64,000 nt of DNA from Posidonia oceanica (lineage: Eukaryota > Streptophyta > Magnoliopsida > Alismatales > Posidoniaceae). The notes under the pieces are model-generated. The model ran no database searches, had not been told where the DNA came from, and saw nothing but the letters and a program-made list of their open reading frames with translations. Position numbers and translations under genes: made by a program. Positions within the stretch are counted from its first letter, which is position 1; each line of letters begins with the position of its first letter. Location: positions 93,824,501 through 93,888,500 of the forward strand of contig JAZBRS010000020.1 of NCBI GenBank assembly GCA_037176725.1, in the 5' to 3' direction. Positions 20,909 to 32,214 of the stretch are shown here, piece after piece.

Positions 20909-22438
20909 GTGGCACCTCATGCCAAGGCACAGGGTCAACCCCCGTTTCCTCTCGGCACTGATCGTCTGAGCAATCAGGTGTCTCCTTTGTCTGCGGGCCA
21001 GCCGCCTTGTCTCTCGAGCGTGCCTTTTGCACCCGCAGCTGTCATCCCTCTGTCTGGCCGGTCTGCTCCCTTGCCTCAGGGATCATCGTTGACATCTCAC
21101 GTCGGGATATCACCACCCTTTTTGCCGGCTATGCCCCCCTTCGACCCTTATTTTAGATCACTTCTATATCCAACTCCTGGTCCTCGTGCCGAGGCATGTT
21201 CCTTCTTCCCATCAGGTTCCTCAGTTGGGTTCCCCTTTCCTAATCCAGTAGAACCCCTGTTAGGGCCCCCTACGTCCTCTAAGTTCACCACCCTAGCTGC
21301 CTTATCCCCCCAGGTTGAATCCTTCTCTCAGTTGGCTCAAGAGATGTAGGCCCTAGCTCAAGCTTTGCAGAGCCATCTTTCCACTATCGCAACCCCATCT
21401 CCTGCACTTCCTTTCCCTGCTCTGATCGTGCCCCCTAGCTGTCCTGTGCCCCTTGTGCTTCCTGCTCCCCGTGAGCCACGGCAAAAGGTGAAGCGCACCC
21501 CACGCTCGGCTCCCGACTTTGCTCCCTTGGGCCATTCACTTAGCTTCTTATTCCCTAGGGTTGCTCATCTTTTGACACTCCCTGAGGTTCGCCCACCATT
21601 GGACCCCCGTCCGCAGTGGTTTAGGCCGCACCTATTCTGTAGGTTTCATCGCTCTGTCGGGCATTCGACCGATAGGTGCTTCACCCTGCAGAGAAGGATT
21701 CAAGATCTCATTGACGCCGGAGTAATTGGGATCCCCACTCTTGCATCGCGTCCTCTTCTTGTAAAGCCCCTACTTCCTACCCCTCCTCTCGAGCCTTCTC
21801 TTGCCACTCCTCCCGTCGAGCCAGAGCATCATATCGCACCAGCTCGACAGGGATCGCAACTTAAGCAAAGACGAGGTCGCCGCTCCGAGAGCGACTACGC
21901 TCGGCTAGTTGCATCATTGAGCGTTGTTTTCCCTAAGGTCGCACCATATCTGAGGCTCCCGCAAACCCGTCCACCATCGGACCCACTGCCATGGTGGTTT
22001 GATGCGGGCTTGTACTGTGACTACCATCGAGCCATAGGACACTCGACTGATGGTTGCCACACTCTCCGAGACGTTATTCAAGACCTGATTGGCGGGGAGG
22101 GCGAGTGCGTGCAAAGGACGGTCTCGGCACCCCTAGCACCACCAACACAACCTGACTCGTTCATCTCCCCCTCTTCAGGGTGCACGACCTCTCAGGATGC
22201 AGGGACCTCAGGGAACAATCCCTCCCCTCCTGTCCTTGTTGACTCCTTTTCCTCCTCGATGGATCCTCCTAATCACATCGACTTGACTTCATTTCTGGCT
22301 CCTTTGGCTGCCCCATCTCCTCAGTCTCCCATCTCTTTGGTTCAGTCGGAACAGTTTTGCAAGAATGAGAGAGCACGTGACCAAATCTGCCAGGGCAGCG
22401 CCGGCGGCACGAGAGCGGATCCAGCACCTCCATCTTGA
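20909..22438 (+). pseudogene. gag: E1 gag, capsid lost, zinc knuckle duplicated
   Basis: One reading frame of about 510 codons broken by an in-frame TAG at 21347-21349. The N-terminal 145 residues are Pro/Ser-rich. The retrotransposon capsid domain seen in E2 and E3 is absent. Instead a module of about 125 residues is present twice: basic stretch, LFPRVAHLLTLPEVRPPLDP or VFPKVAPYLRLPQTRPPSDP, then a zinc knuckle of form CX2HX4HX4C (21638-21679, CRFHRSVGHSTDRC; and 22016-22057, CDYHRAIGHSTDGC). The C-terminus ends ADPAPPS as in E2. Gag proteins of this type form the particle and bind RNA; without capsid this one could at most bind nucleic acid. Confidence 0.8.
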
Positions 22439-22442
22439 GGTG

Positions 22443-23028
22443 GCTGATAGGTAAGTCCCTCTTCCCTTTTCCTTTTCTTGCATGCATTGTCTTTTGTTTT
22501 GTTTTCACTTTTCTCACATTATCAAAACCCCCCAAAAAATATATATATAAAATCCTTCAAAAACCAAAACATGCACTCTCATTTCCTGCATGTGCATTTT
22601 ACTTCCTGCATCCTGGAAAACCAAAAAAGAAAAACAACAAAAAAATAAAAAAAATACTAAAAACAAACAAAAACATGTTTTCTCCTCTCCTTCCAGTTTT
22701 TGATTTTATGTTTCCATAAAACAAAAACCCTTAAAAAGTACAAAACCAATGAAAAATCCATAAACATGCATTCTTTTCCTCCCATGCACATATCCCTTCC
22801 TACATGTACATGTCATTTCCTGCATCTTGTAAAAAACAAAAACATCAAAAAAAATCAAAAAATCAAAAAACAAAAAAAAACATGCTTTCCTTTCCACTGG
22901 TATTCCCTTTTTTTATGTTTTCTTAAAATGGAAAAGTCATAAAAAATACAAAACACATGGAAAAATCCAAAAACATGCTTGTTCCCTTCCTAAAATACAA
23001 AAAACCCAGAGAAAATTTTATAATCAGA
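22443..23028 (+). other. E1 putative post-gag intron
   Basis: A consensus 5' splice site AG/GTAAGT lies at 22449-22456, 12 bases after the gag stop. The proposed acceptor is TATAATCAG at 23019-23027, giving an intron of about 577 bp, A- and AT-rich with CATGC words. E2 and E3 have AG/GTAAGT or AG/GTAAGC at the same place and the same TATAATCAG/AAA. Ogre elements are known to splice an intron after gag-pro, so this may be its relic. Splicing is inferred. Confidence 0.5.
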
Positions 23029-24010
23029 AAACCTGGCCTGGGACAAAGAAGCAGCGCCGAGAGGATGTCAAGCATCGATAGTTTCAGGTAGGTCTCACCT
23101 AAGCAGTGCCATTTCCTACATGCGACTACAAAGTGAGACTGAGAGCAGCATAGAACATCTCGCTGAGTGCAAAACTCCAAGAGCGGGATCTATCCAATTA
23201 AGAGAGTCCGCCAGACATGGAGAGGACCAAAGCAGAGCAAAGCATAGCCAGAGGCTGCCTGTACACATTGCAGAGGCTGAAAGTGTGCGCCGACCAGCCG
23301 AACTCTTAACGCTTCATCAGGGACCGCTACCCCAAGAGGGTGTAGACATGCATATCCAAAAGAATAGAGATCATGTGAGTAGAAAAATATGATAACAAGA
23401 TATGCATGCTGGGCAGAAAAGAAAAATGAAGAAAGAAGTAGAAGAAAGAAGGCGCTCATGAGAGGAATGACTCGGACAAGCATCGAAGCCCCCTCAACTT
23501 CCAACTACAAGCACCACAATGCCAACTGCACGGGAAGCATTATCAGGAGGACCTGACCCCAGCCTCCGAGCACAACAGCACGCTCCAACCCCTCCATGCA
23601 GACAACAATTCTACATCCTTGGTAGGCTAGATGCGACTCCAGTCACTCATGAGGGGAAAAGAAATACAATCCGTGAGTGTTAAAAGTGGTAGTCGGTCCC
23701 CAAGGACTTGAGACGGAAGCTATGAAGCTACACCCAACGCCTCTACTACCCACATGTAGCCAAAGGCTATGCTTTGCAAAGCTGAGACCTCTTCCCGAAC
23801 TGAGAATGAGAAAGAGAGCCACTGACCACAACTTGGCATGGCATTGCACGAGGATCGAGAATCCCCTGAGTCAGAAATTGCTGAAGCATCCTCTCGACAT
23901 CAGTTGCTTTGAATCCAAGGCCACCAAAAACATAAGTGCATAATAATCTACCTTCCCTTCTCCCAGTTTTCGAAAATCGGAGTCAAGGACGAGAATTTTT
24001 TGCCTGACCT
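23028..24010 (+). other. Conserved post-gag block of unknown role, E1 copy
   Basis: The block follows the putative acceptor and is shared with E2 (43380-44471) and E3 (59480-60460). In one frame E1 reads DKEAAPRGCQ, then SGRS..SSAISYMRLQSETE, then LPQEGVDMHIQKNRDHVS, ending in stops at 23390-23396; E2 and E3 show the same peptide words with frameshifts. I recognise no family. Since all copies are related at the DNA level, conserved peptides alone do not prove coding. No pol motif is present. Confidence 0.5.
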
Positions 24011-24319
24011 CGCTCAGAGGCTCCATTTTTGGCCCCCCCACCGCGTTGGGAGGTCCGTCATGACCGGTATGTCCCTTGTTTGCCACTCCATGGCATTACA
24101 GCGCATGCCCACTCTGAGACCATTGCACACCACCACGATGGGCCCCCGCATTTCCCTTTGCATCTACCCATTGCATTCCCCCACCAGCATTGCACATTGC
24201 ACGGTGAGTACTTACATTCATCCTCCATACATCCGGGCTGGTAACCCTATCTACTCGCCTGACAAGCACGTTAGTTTTGTCTATGTCTCCATTTTGATGC
24301 CAAGGGCGCTTTGACTGTT

Positions 24320-24345
24320 CCCTGGTATCATCCCTGATACCAGGG
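24320..24345 (+). other. Inverted repeat with 11-bp stem (TGGTATCA type), E1
   Basis: Perfect stem CCCTGGTATCA/TGATACCAGGG with loop TCCC. Related hairpins in E1 at about 24955-24985 and 25098-25130, in E2 at 42951-42975, in E3 at 59065-59090 and in E5 at 13574-13607. Confidence 0.8.
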
Positions 24346-24399
24346 GCATCCTTTTGCTGCCCTGTGGTATTACCCTCCCTTTGCATGCCCCTTTGGGGT

Positions 24400-24870
24400 C
24401 ATGTCTACTCGCTTCCTTAATTTGAGGATGAGCGCCTTTGCGTGCCTTTTAGAAGTCACGTCTGTTTGTTTGTTTGCATCCTTAATTTGAGGACAAGCCC
24501 CCTTACATGCCCCTTCGAGGTCATGTTTGCTCGCTTCCTTAATTTGAGAACGAGCCCCTTTGCGTGCCTTCTCGAAGTCACGTCTGTTTCTTTGCTTGCT
24601 TCCTTAATTTGAGGAAGAGCCCCCTTGCGTTTCTCTTCGGAGTCTCGCGGGCTTGCTTCCTTAATTTGAGGAAGAGCCCCCTTGCATTTCTCTTCGGAGT
24701 CTCGCGGGCTTGCTTCCTTAATTTGAGGAAGAGCCCCGTTGCGTGTCTCTTCGGAGTCTCGTGGGCTTCCTTCCTTAATTTGAGGAAGAGCCCCCACTTG
24801 CGTTTCTCTTCGGAGCCTCATGGCTTGCTTCCTTACTTTGAGGAAAAGCCTTGCGGCATCGTTCATTTCC
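24400..24870. repeat. Tandem repeat of about 57 bp in E1 3' UTR
   Basis: Eight units marked by TTAATTTGAG (last TTACTTTGAG), spaced 57-61 bp, containing CTTCGGAGTCTCGCGGGCTTGC. It opens reading frames on both strands (24456-24866 minus, 24564-24881 plus) with repeated peptides; these are by-products of the repeat. Confidence 0.85.
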
Positions 24871-25330
24871 TTTCAGGCTGACATCCCTAACTATTCAGCT
24901 GACAACCGTCACAATGTCTAGCTTTCCTTGATGCCAGGAGCACTTCTGCTGTCCCCTGGTATCGTTTTTCTATACCAGGGGCATCTTTTCTACCACCTTG
25001 AGATATCTTTTGCTTTCTTTTTGGGCTGGCAGCTCTAACTACTTGGTCGACAACCGTCAACCTGTCTGGCGTCCTTTCCCGATGCCAGGAGCATTTCTGC
25101 CGCCCCTGGTATCATCTGTCTGATACCAAGGCATCTTTTTTGCTGCCTTTGGTATCTTACCCTCATCTCCTCCTGGGCTGATAGCCTTAACTGCTCGGAT
25201 AACATTTGTTAAAGTGTCTGGCGTCGCAGGCGGCAAGCACGTTAGTCTTGTCTGTAGTTCTTTTTCGGGTTGGCAGCCCTAACTGCCCGGACGGGAAGCA
25301 CGTTAGTCTTGTCTGGCGTCCCTCTTTGCG
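24871..25330 (+). repeat. E1 3' UTR hairpin modules
   Basis: Three to four copies of a composite module: GGCTGGCAGCYCTAACTRC (stem around a CCCTAA-type loop; best GGCAG-CCCTAA-CTGCC near 25273-25288), then GACAACCGTCAACCTGTC (GACA/TGTC), then the TGGTATC inverted repeat. These correspond, in sense orientation, to the modules of E2, E3 and E5. Confidence 0.65.
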
Positions 25331-25369
25331 CAAGTTTGGATTAACTGCCGACTTGTCGCCCGGCGTCAC

Positions 25370-25905
25370 ATTACATCGCATTGCATTACATTGCATACAT
25401 CGCATTGCATTCCATTGCATTACATTGCATACATCGCATTGCATTCCATTGCATACATTGCATACATCGCATTGCATTCCATTGCATACATTACATTACA
25501 TTACATTACATTGCATACATCACATTGCATTCCATTGCATACGTTGCATACATCGCATTGCATTGCATTGCATGCATCGCATTGCATACATTGCATTACA
25601 TTGCACACATCGCATTGCATTCCATTGCATACATTGCATTACATTGCATACATCGCATTGCATTCCATTGCATTACATTGCATACATCGCAATGCATTCC
25701 ATTGCATACATTGCATTGCATTGCATGCATCGCATTGCATTCCATTGCATACATGGCATTGCATTGCATACATCGCATTGCATTCTGTTGCGTACATCGC
25801 ACTGCATTACATTGCATACATTACATTGCTTTGCATTGCATACATCGCATTGCATTTCATTGCATACATCGCATTGCATTTCACTGCATAACATCGCATT
25901 ACATT
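25370..25905. repeat. TTGCAT/ATCGCAT microsatellite-like array in E1 3' UTR
   Basis: About 535 bp of CATTGCAT, ACATCGCAT and TCCATTGCAT words with a higher period of about 30-60 bp. It produces long open frames in several frames and both strands (for example 25206-26015), all of His/Ile/Cys or Met/Cys/Asn repeats; none is a gene. Confidence 0.9.
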
Positions 25906-25988
25906 GCGTTCTCATTGCGCTGCTACTCCCTGTAGTCATCACACCAATCTCCACACTTCGTTTTCCCAGACACGGCATACTCAGGAGT

Positions 25989-26003
25989 CGAACCCCTGGT
26001 TCG
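25989..26003. other. CGAACC-CCT-GGTTCG hairpin, E1
   Basis: A perfect 6-bp stem with 3-base loop, flanked by GGAGT on the left. The counterpart sits at 42128-42142 in E2 and 57829-57843 in E3. The antisense strand reads GGTTCGACTCC, similar to a tRNA T-arm/B box. Confidence 0.7.
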
Positions 26004-26535
26004 CGCATTATTTAAAGTGGTATCTTCAGCAATTGCAGCTTCCTTACAGCTAGCCTGCTTTAGATGACACTTGCGGTAGTGCACCGCCTAGGATCGATTC
26101 GTTGGCATTATGCGTCCGCCACCGCATGCACCCCCACAGCATCTTGTTACACTTGCATCGCCTTCGCCTCGGGAGTTCCCAGCGAACGGCACCCCCGCAC
26201 TGAAGCTAATTTGGCCCAATGTACTTTAATCGTACGGCTTTCCCTTAAGTGCGGTCCGGCGAGCTGCATTGCATTTTCCACCCAACCGCGTGCATGCATC
26301 ATCCGCTTTTCCCTCAGTAGAGTACAGCACAACGAGTATTAGTGTAAGCATCACATTAGCATAAGCATTTGCACTGGCATCTGCATTTGCATTTGCATCG
26401 TGGCAATGAGTCACGAGTTTTGGCGCATCCGCCAAGTAAGAGACTCACGCCAACAGCAACCTTTGGCTCTCACCGGCGTCAGGTGGGGTGTCTTGTCAAC
26501 CCTGAGCAGCGGCCTTAGTTCCCTCGACCTCGCTC
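26004..26535 (+). other. E1 3' UTR, PPT-proximal part
   Basis: Non-coding. It contains GCATTTGCATTGGCATC words and, at 26405-26535, a segment shared with E2-E5 (GTGACTC..GCGCATCCGCC..GACTCACG, then GTGTCTTGTCAACCCTGAGCAG). No gene is seen. Confidence 0.6.
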
Positions 26536-26548
26536 AGGGAGGGGTATC
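26536..26548 (+). promoter_or_regulatory. E1 polypurine tract
   Basis: AGGGAGGGGTATC immediately before TGTAGACACC of the 3' LTR. Confidence 0.8.
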
Positions 26549-29500
26549 TGTAGACACCCCATTTTGACTCCTTCATTAATGGCTCTTCTCTGGTGGACTC
26601 AAACCCCAAACCACAACCATCCCAAATCCCAAAAACCTAAAACCCTACACCCTACACCCTAAACCCTACACCCAAAACCCTAAACCCTAAACCTCAAACC
26701 CTAAGCCCATTAAGCCCACCTTTGGCCCACAACCAAGCCCAATTAAATCCATTAAACTCAAGGCCCACAACCCAACTTCATTAGGCCCACATCAGCCCAC
26801 ATTAGCCCATTGAATTCAAAACCCTTTTATTCCCTTAAACCTTTAAATCCAACACAAACCATCAAACCCACTAAACCCTAATTTCCCATTTATTCTCAAG
26901 CCCATGCAAACCCTAATCCCATTTCAAATCCCATTTTCACAACCCAAACCCTAAACCCACTACCATTCACAAACCCTAAACCCTAATCCCATTTCAAATC
27001 CCAGTTAAACCCAAAGCCGCACTAAACCCATATTCCTTCCAAAACCCGTTGAAACCCTAAACCCAAATACCATTTAAAATCCATCCACTCAAACCCTAAA
27101 CCCATGCATTCACCCAAACCCTAGTGCCATTCAAGACCCCAAAGAAACCTAAAACCCTAATCCCATCCCCATTTGGAAACCGAAACCCTAATCCCATTGC
27201 CTCCATCTCACCCTCATGCATTGGCCTTCATCATCTCCCCACCAATATATAACAAGAGGAAGAACCCAAGAGAAAGGAGGAGAAGAAAAAAGGAAAAAAT
27301 GGAAGAGAGAGAGAGGAAGAAAAACCTAAACCTAAAAGTCGACTACAACACACCTCCGGCACCTCCTCTTCCTTGCACTCACCACCCTCTGTCCTCACTC
27401 ACCACCACCGCGAAGCCACCAGAAGGCCACCTGTGCGAGCCACCTCTGGTGAGAGCCATAGAGAGAGAGAGGAGAGAGAATTATCGTTTTGCACCTACTC
27501 CGGCCACCCGCGTGCAGAGGGGAGGAGAAGGACCACCGTCGCCTCTCAGACCTCCTTCGCGCCTCCACGATCTCGTCCAGACCCCTCCTACGCGCCACCG
27601 CCGCCTCCGGAGCCTCCTTCGCCTCGCAGCACCATCACAGAAACCACCCGACCTTGCCAGACGCCCCCGCACGCTCCAACAGGTAACAAGCTCCTCCACC
27701 AGCTTCGCCTCACTCCCCTCTTGCTCCCCATATCTTTTTTTGCACGTTTCGAGCTCTGTGGTACCGTTCCCACCTCGTCGGAGCTGCCTTCTTCCCTGGC
27801 AACGGTCGCCGGTGCAACAAAACTCACCGCAGCGCGCCAGGCGGCCCGCCGCTCCGCCGCACCTCCGCTAGACAGCGCCACACCTCCTCGAGCTCCGCCC
27901 GTGCCGCGACGACCCCTGGAGTGTCGGTGCAAAGCTTCTTTCCCAGCGAGCAGGCAGTCGCTACTATTCATTTGCCTTTTTTAATTCCATTAGTTAGGTT
28001 TTCGTTTTATTTTTTCTTAACTTATTAAGTTTGCATTGCATTGCATTTAGTTTTGTTAATTTATTTTTATTACATTTAGGTCCAGCTGTAGTTTAAGTTT
28101 TATTTAATGTTTGAATTAAACTTTATTGCATTACATTTAACTTCTGTTATTTATTTTTATTACATTTCAGTCTTGCAGTAGTTTAAAAATGTTTGATGCC
28201 ATTTATTTTCAGTCCAGCAATTTATTTTTATTATATTCAAGTCCTGTAGTTGATTAATATCATTTAAATGCTTGTTTTTATCTTATTACATTACATTTAA
28301 CTCCAGCCATTTATTTTATTTACACTTAAGTCCTCTGTTGATACATAGAAATCATTTAATCTGCATTTTATCATATCACATTGCATTTAAGCCCTCTGTT
28401 TAGTTTTATTTGCACTTTAGTCCACCTTCAGTTGTTAAAAATCATTTAAATTACATGTTTTCCTTATTACATTGCATTTTAACCACTGTATTTATTTTAT
28501 TTACATATCAGTCCTCCACAGTTCATGCATTTCATTTAAATAGTTTTTAAAACTTTATTGCATTATGTTTAAGTCTTGCATTTTAGTTATTTTGCATACA
28601 GGTCCTATAGTTGCTTGCGTTGCATCTTTATTTCCTTACTGTTAAGTCCTACATTATATTTTTATCGCATTTAGGTCCATTTTTGCATTACATTCCATTT
28701 ATTTCATATTTTAGAATATCATGGCATTAGCATTTAATCATATAGTATAGTTTTTATTACATTTAAGTCCTTCAGGCATTGCATTTCATTTAAATAGTTT
28801 TTACAACCACATTGCATTTGCAGCCATTTTACAATTAGGTCCAATAACTATGCATAATTGCACATAGGTCCTCCTTCATGCATTTTATCACCAAGTACGC
28901 ATTTGAATCATTTTGCATTACTCTTAAATCTTGTAGATTTGCATGTTCACACCTACATCCTCTTTCATGCATTTAATCATTTAATTAAGCATTTAAAATC
29001 ACTGCATTGCTGTTTTTGTAGTGTTGCATTAATTTGCATTTAGGCCCCTGTATTTATTTTGATTTGCATTTAGGCCCCTGCATTTATTTTAATTGCATTT
29101 TTAGCCCTTACACTCACTCCAATTGCATATTAACCCCTGTATTTATTTTAATTTGCATTTAGGCCCCTACATTCACTCTACTTGCATATTAGGTCCCTGC
29201 ATTTATTTTAATTTGCATTTAGACCCCTGCAATTTATTTTAATTCGCATCTAGGCCCCTACATTCATTCTAATTGCATTTTAGCCCTTGCATTCACTCTA
29301 ATTACCATTTAGCCATTGCATCTACTCCATCTGCACTTAGGTCCCTGCATTTACTTTAATCACACTTAGGTCCCCACCTTTTGCATTCTTGCATGCATTA
29401 CATCTTCATATCATTGCATATCACTTAGGACCTTACTGCTTGCACCGCATATATCGTTTCCACAGCCTGTTTTCTCGTGCATACAGATTAGGGTTTTTCG

Positions 29501-30337
29501 ACCCTGTTTTGTTTCCCCTTTGCTTGTTTCACACTTACATTGCGTGGCTTTATACTTGATGATTTGTTTCACACTCGCCTTGCATGATTTATCGCTTCTG
29601 TTTTGTTTCCCCTTTGCATGTCGCACACTTGCATTGCGTGGTTTTACCAGCGTTTTGTTTTATTGCTTGCATTTGCATTAGCGCAGTGATGTTTACTGCC
29701 AGTAGTTCTTACGAATCAAGGCTGGCCCTATTCGGAACATTGACAGCGCAGCTGAGCACATAGATCGCACATTTATTTTCTTTCCACGCATCACAACACT
29801 TAGAGCATGTATTCGCACATGTTTATTTCAGCATACATGGCATTTAGGCATTTAAGCATTTAGGCATTCATCTGAGCACTCATAGCATAGGTATAGCATC
29901 CCTCGTCCCTAGGACATGCAGTTAGGCAATCATCGCTGATATCTTATAAATGCGAGCGAGAATAGCCAAGAAAGACCGATTTCGGGCGTGTTGGGGGTGC
30001 CTAATACCTTCCCCGTGCGTAACAGGAGTCCTTACCCTTTCTCTGGACAGGTAATGATCGTTTTACCCTTATCCTTGGCACGAGTCATTCATTTTGCATA
30101 ACAATGCATCCATCTGCATGTTTTCCTGTATTTCCTCGATTTTTCTCGTCTCCCGACTTAATAGACTAGGTGGCGACTCTGATTTGTCTTATCTTTCTCT
30201 TTCCCCTCATTCTTTGGTGTTTTCGAGTCAAGTCTTCCTTCTCGGATACACCTACTAATAGTGAACTTGATTCTCGATCGGTGCACGCGAGCTTTGGTAG
30301 CGTCTACGGACGATCGCGAACTCACGAGATCACTACA
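26549..30337 (+). repeat. E1 3' LTR
   Basis: 3789 bp, TGTAGACACC...CACTACA, parallel to the 5' LTR over its length. The leader region 27345-27960 differs from 16050-16640 by substitutions and indels, while the T-rich part is nearly identical. The TATA box is at 27246-27252, the shared hairpin motif at 29985-30030, and TGGCGACTCT at 30171-30180. No gene is called; the leader ORFs differ in frame between the two LTRs. Confidence 0.85.
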
Positions 30338-30356
30338 CAGAGATACATGCTTCTGG

Positions 30357-31703
30357 TCATTGGTCGTACTTCTTGAGGTAGCAAGAATTGACCGGTCCTG
30401 ACTGCTCAACCTGGTCCATGTCCTCAAGGATCGCCGCACCATCGAAGAGGATTTGCTTGACAATGAAAGGGCCACGCCAATTGGGCCTGAATTTGCCATG
30501 GGTGTCAGGTAGATGAATAGCTCGCAAGACTAGGTCACCAGGTGCGAGATGTCAAGGGCTGACCTTCTTCTGATAAGCTCTGGCCATGCACCTCTGATAG
30601 CATTAGGCATGATGCATGGCCTGCAATCTATGCTCGTTGATCAGATTCAACTGAATGCAGGGATCTTAAATCCATTCTGCCTCCTCTAGCTTAGCTTCTT
30701 GTTAGATCCGGAGTGATGGGATCTCTACCTCAATGGGCAAAACACCCTCCATGCCATACACAAGTGAATATGGAGTTGCCCCGGTTGTTGTCTAGACTGA
30801 CATTCTGTACGCCCAAAGCGCATATGGAAGCTTGTCATGCCAGTCCTTATGAGTCTCAGCCATTTTCTTCATGATCTTCACAAGATTTTTGTTGGCTGAC
30901 TCAACTGCACCATTCATTTGCAGCCGATAAGGTGAGGATCTATGGTGCTTGATCTTGAAACTCTGGAGATAGTCCTCAATCCTCTAGGCTATGAAGTTCT
31001 TACCGTTATCAGATATGATGGCGTGCGGGACCTTGTACCAGGCAATGATGTTGTTCCTAATGAACTTTTCCATTACCGGGGCTGTGACATTCTTGTACGA
31101 AGCCGCCTCCACTCACTTAGTGAAGTAATCAATCGCTACCAGGATAAAGCGATGATCGTTAGAGGCTGCAGGATGAATAGCCCTGATGACGTCAATTCCC
31201 CATGTAGAGAAGGGCCATGGTGACGACATGCTGTGAAATTGCTATGGGGGAGCATGAATGAAGTTCCCATGGATCTGGTAGTTGTGGCATCTGCGCACAA
31301 ACTGGTAGCAATCTGCCTCCGTGGTTGACCAGAAATAGTCCTGAAGCATGATCTTCTTGGCTAGCAACACACCGTTCATATGAGGGCCACATGTCCCTGC
31401 ATGAACTTGGAGCATCAGTGTGTCGGCTTCTGTCTTGTCTACACAGCGAAGGAGCATCTAATTGTAGGATCTCCAATAATGGTGTCCTGCTCCTAGCACA
31501 AATCTTGACACCAAACGTGCCAAAGTCTTCTTGTCGGCCGTCGAGGCATCGGGCGGAAATCTGCCAGACTCCAGGAAGATCTGGATGTCATGGTACCATG
31601 GGAGATGATCTGAGGAGTCTTCCTCTTCAATGCTCATGCAGTGTACAGGCTGCTCTACCCATGTGACTGACACGTCCACTGCATGGTCCTCTGATATGGA
31701 GAG
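30357..31703 (-). pseudogene. pol: E5 integrase region of pol (degenerate)
   Basis: Reading right to left on the minus strand: an HHCC zinc-binding domain (VHAGTCGPHMNG, then CYQFVRRCHNY, 31450-31250), then a catalytic core with motifs around VAIDYFTKWVEA, IISDNGKNF and NGAVESANKNL, matching the D, D and E of the DD35E triad, then YGMEGVLPIEVEIPS, and the C-terminal GPFIVK with the end AAILEDMD...NSCYLKKYDQ and stop at 30357-30359. Integrase inserts element DNA in the genome. Several in-frame stops and a frameshift break it. It directly continues the RNase H to the right. E1 inserted about 20 bp downstream of the stop. Confidence 0.8.
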
Positions 31704-32214
31704 TCAAGATGCTAAAGTTGCCAGCACATCAGCATAGGCATTCTTGGTTCTACTCATGAAGGTGAAACGGATCTCCTTGAACTCTTTAATGAGCTTCAGA
31801 AGGTACTCATGGTATGGCACAAGCTTAGGGTCCTTGGTATTCCACTCTCCATTGACTTGGGAAATGACGAGCATCGCATCCCCATACACTCTCAACTGTC
31901 GCACACCGTGCTCAAGTGCGACTTGGAGTCCCAGGATGCATGCCTCGTATTCAGCTTCATTGTTGGTGCACTCGAAGGTCAATTTCCTCGCAAAAGAGAT
32001 CCACTGACCTTGTGGTGACGTGAGAACTGCACCAATGCCTCTACCCTTCTTATTGATAGCACCATCAAAATACACATGCCAATGCTGCTCACCCTTGGGG
32101 CTCTCTGGCTCTAAGTCCTCCATGGCAAAAAGGATGTCCTCGTCAGGGAACTGAGTCTGGAGGGGCTGATACTCAGGTAGGGGTAAGTCAGCCAAGTGGT
32201 TTGCCATTGCCTAC
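31704..32214 (-). pseudogene. pol: E5 RNase H of pol (5'-truncated by E4)
   Basis: A 167-codon minus frame with RNase H motifs: YFDGAINKKGRGIGAVL, NEAEYEACILGL, RVYGDAMLVISQ and NAYADVLATLAS, supplying the D, E, D, D residues. The PADHLA-like start (MANHLADLPLPEYQPL) is the region that follows the RT-linked RNase H in Tat elements, which carry a second, archaeal-type RNase H; this is probably that domain (inference). The rest of pol to the right is cut at 32214 by the E4 LTR. This is the only pol sequence of a retrotransposon in the window. Confidence 0.85.

Larger units (their letters stand above)
15246..30337 (+). mobile_element. E1: gag-only Tat/Ogre-like LTR retrotransposon
   Basis: A plus-strand element of 15.1 kb with two LTRs (15246-19005 and 26549-30337), a PBS one base after the 5' LTR, a leader, a broken gag and a purine tract next to the 3' LTR. 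No protease, RT, RNase H or integrase is present in the 7.5 kb between the LTRs, so it is a non-autonomous gag-bearing derivative (the TR-GAG/LARD type of element). The T-rich LTR parts differ by only a few substitutions per 300 bases, which suggests a fairly recent insertion. It sits in antisense orientation inside E5. Confidence 0.85.

Noticed and set aside
24456..24881. Repeat proteins on both strands
   Set aside because: Generated by the 57-bp tandem repeat in the E1 3' UTR.
25206..26015. Long open frames (up to 269 codons) rich in His, Ile and Cys
   Set aside because: They arise in several frames and on both strands from the TTGCAT/ATCGCAT repeat; no frame is preferred and there is no domain.
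15241..30342. A 5-bp target-site duplication for E1
   Set aside because: The border bases are CAAGG and CAGAG; only three of five positions agree, so I do not claim it.
30942..31223. Plus-strand ORFs opposite the E5 integrase
   Set aside because: The minus strand has clear integrase motifs; the plus frames are shadows.
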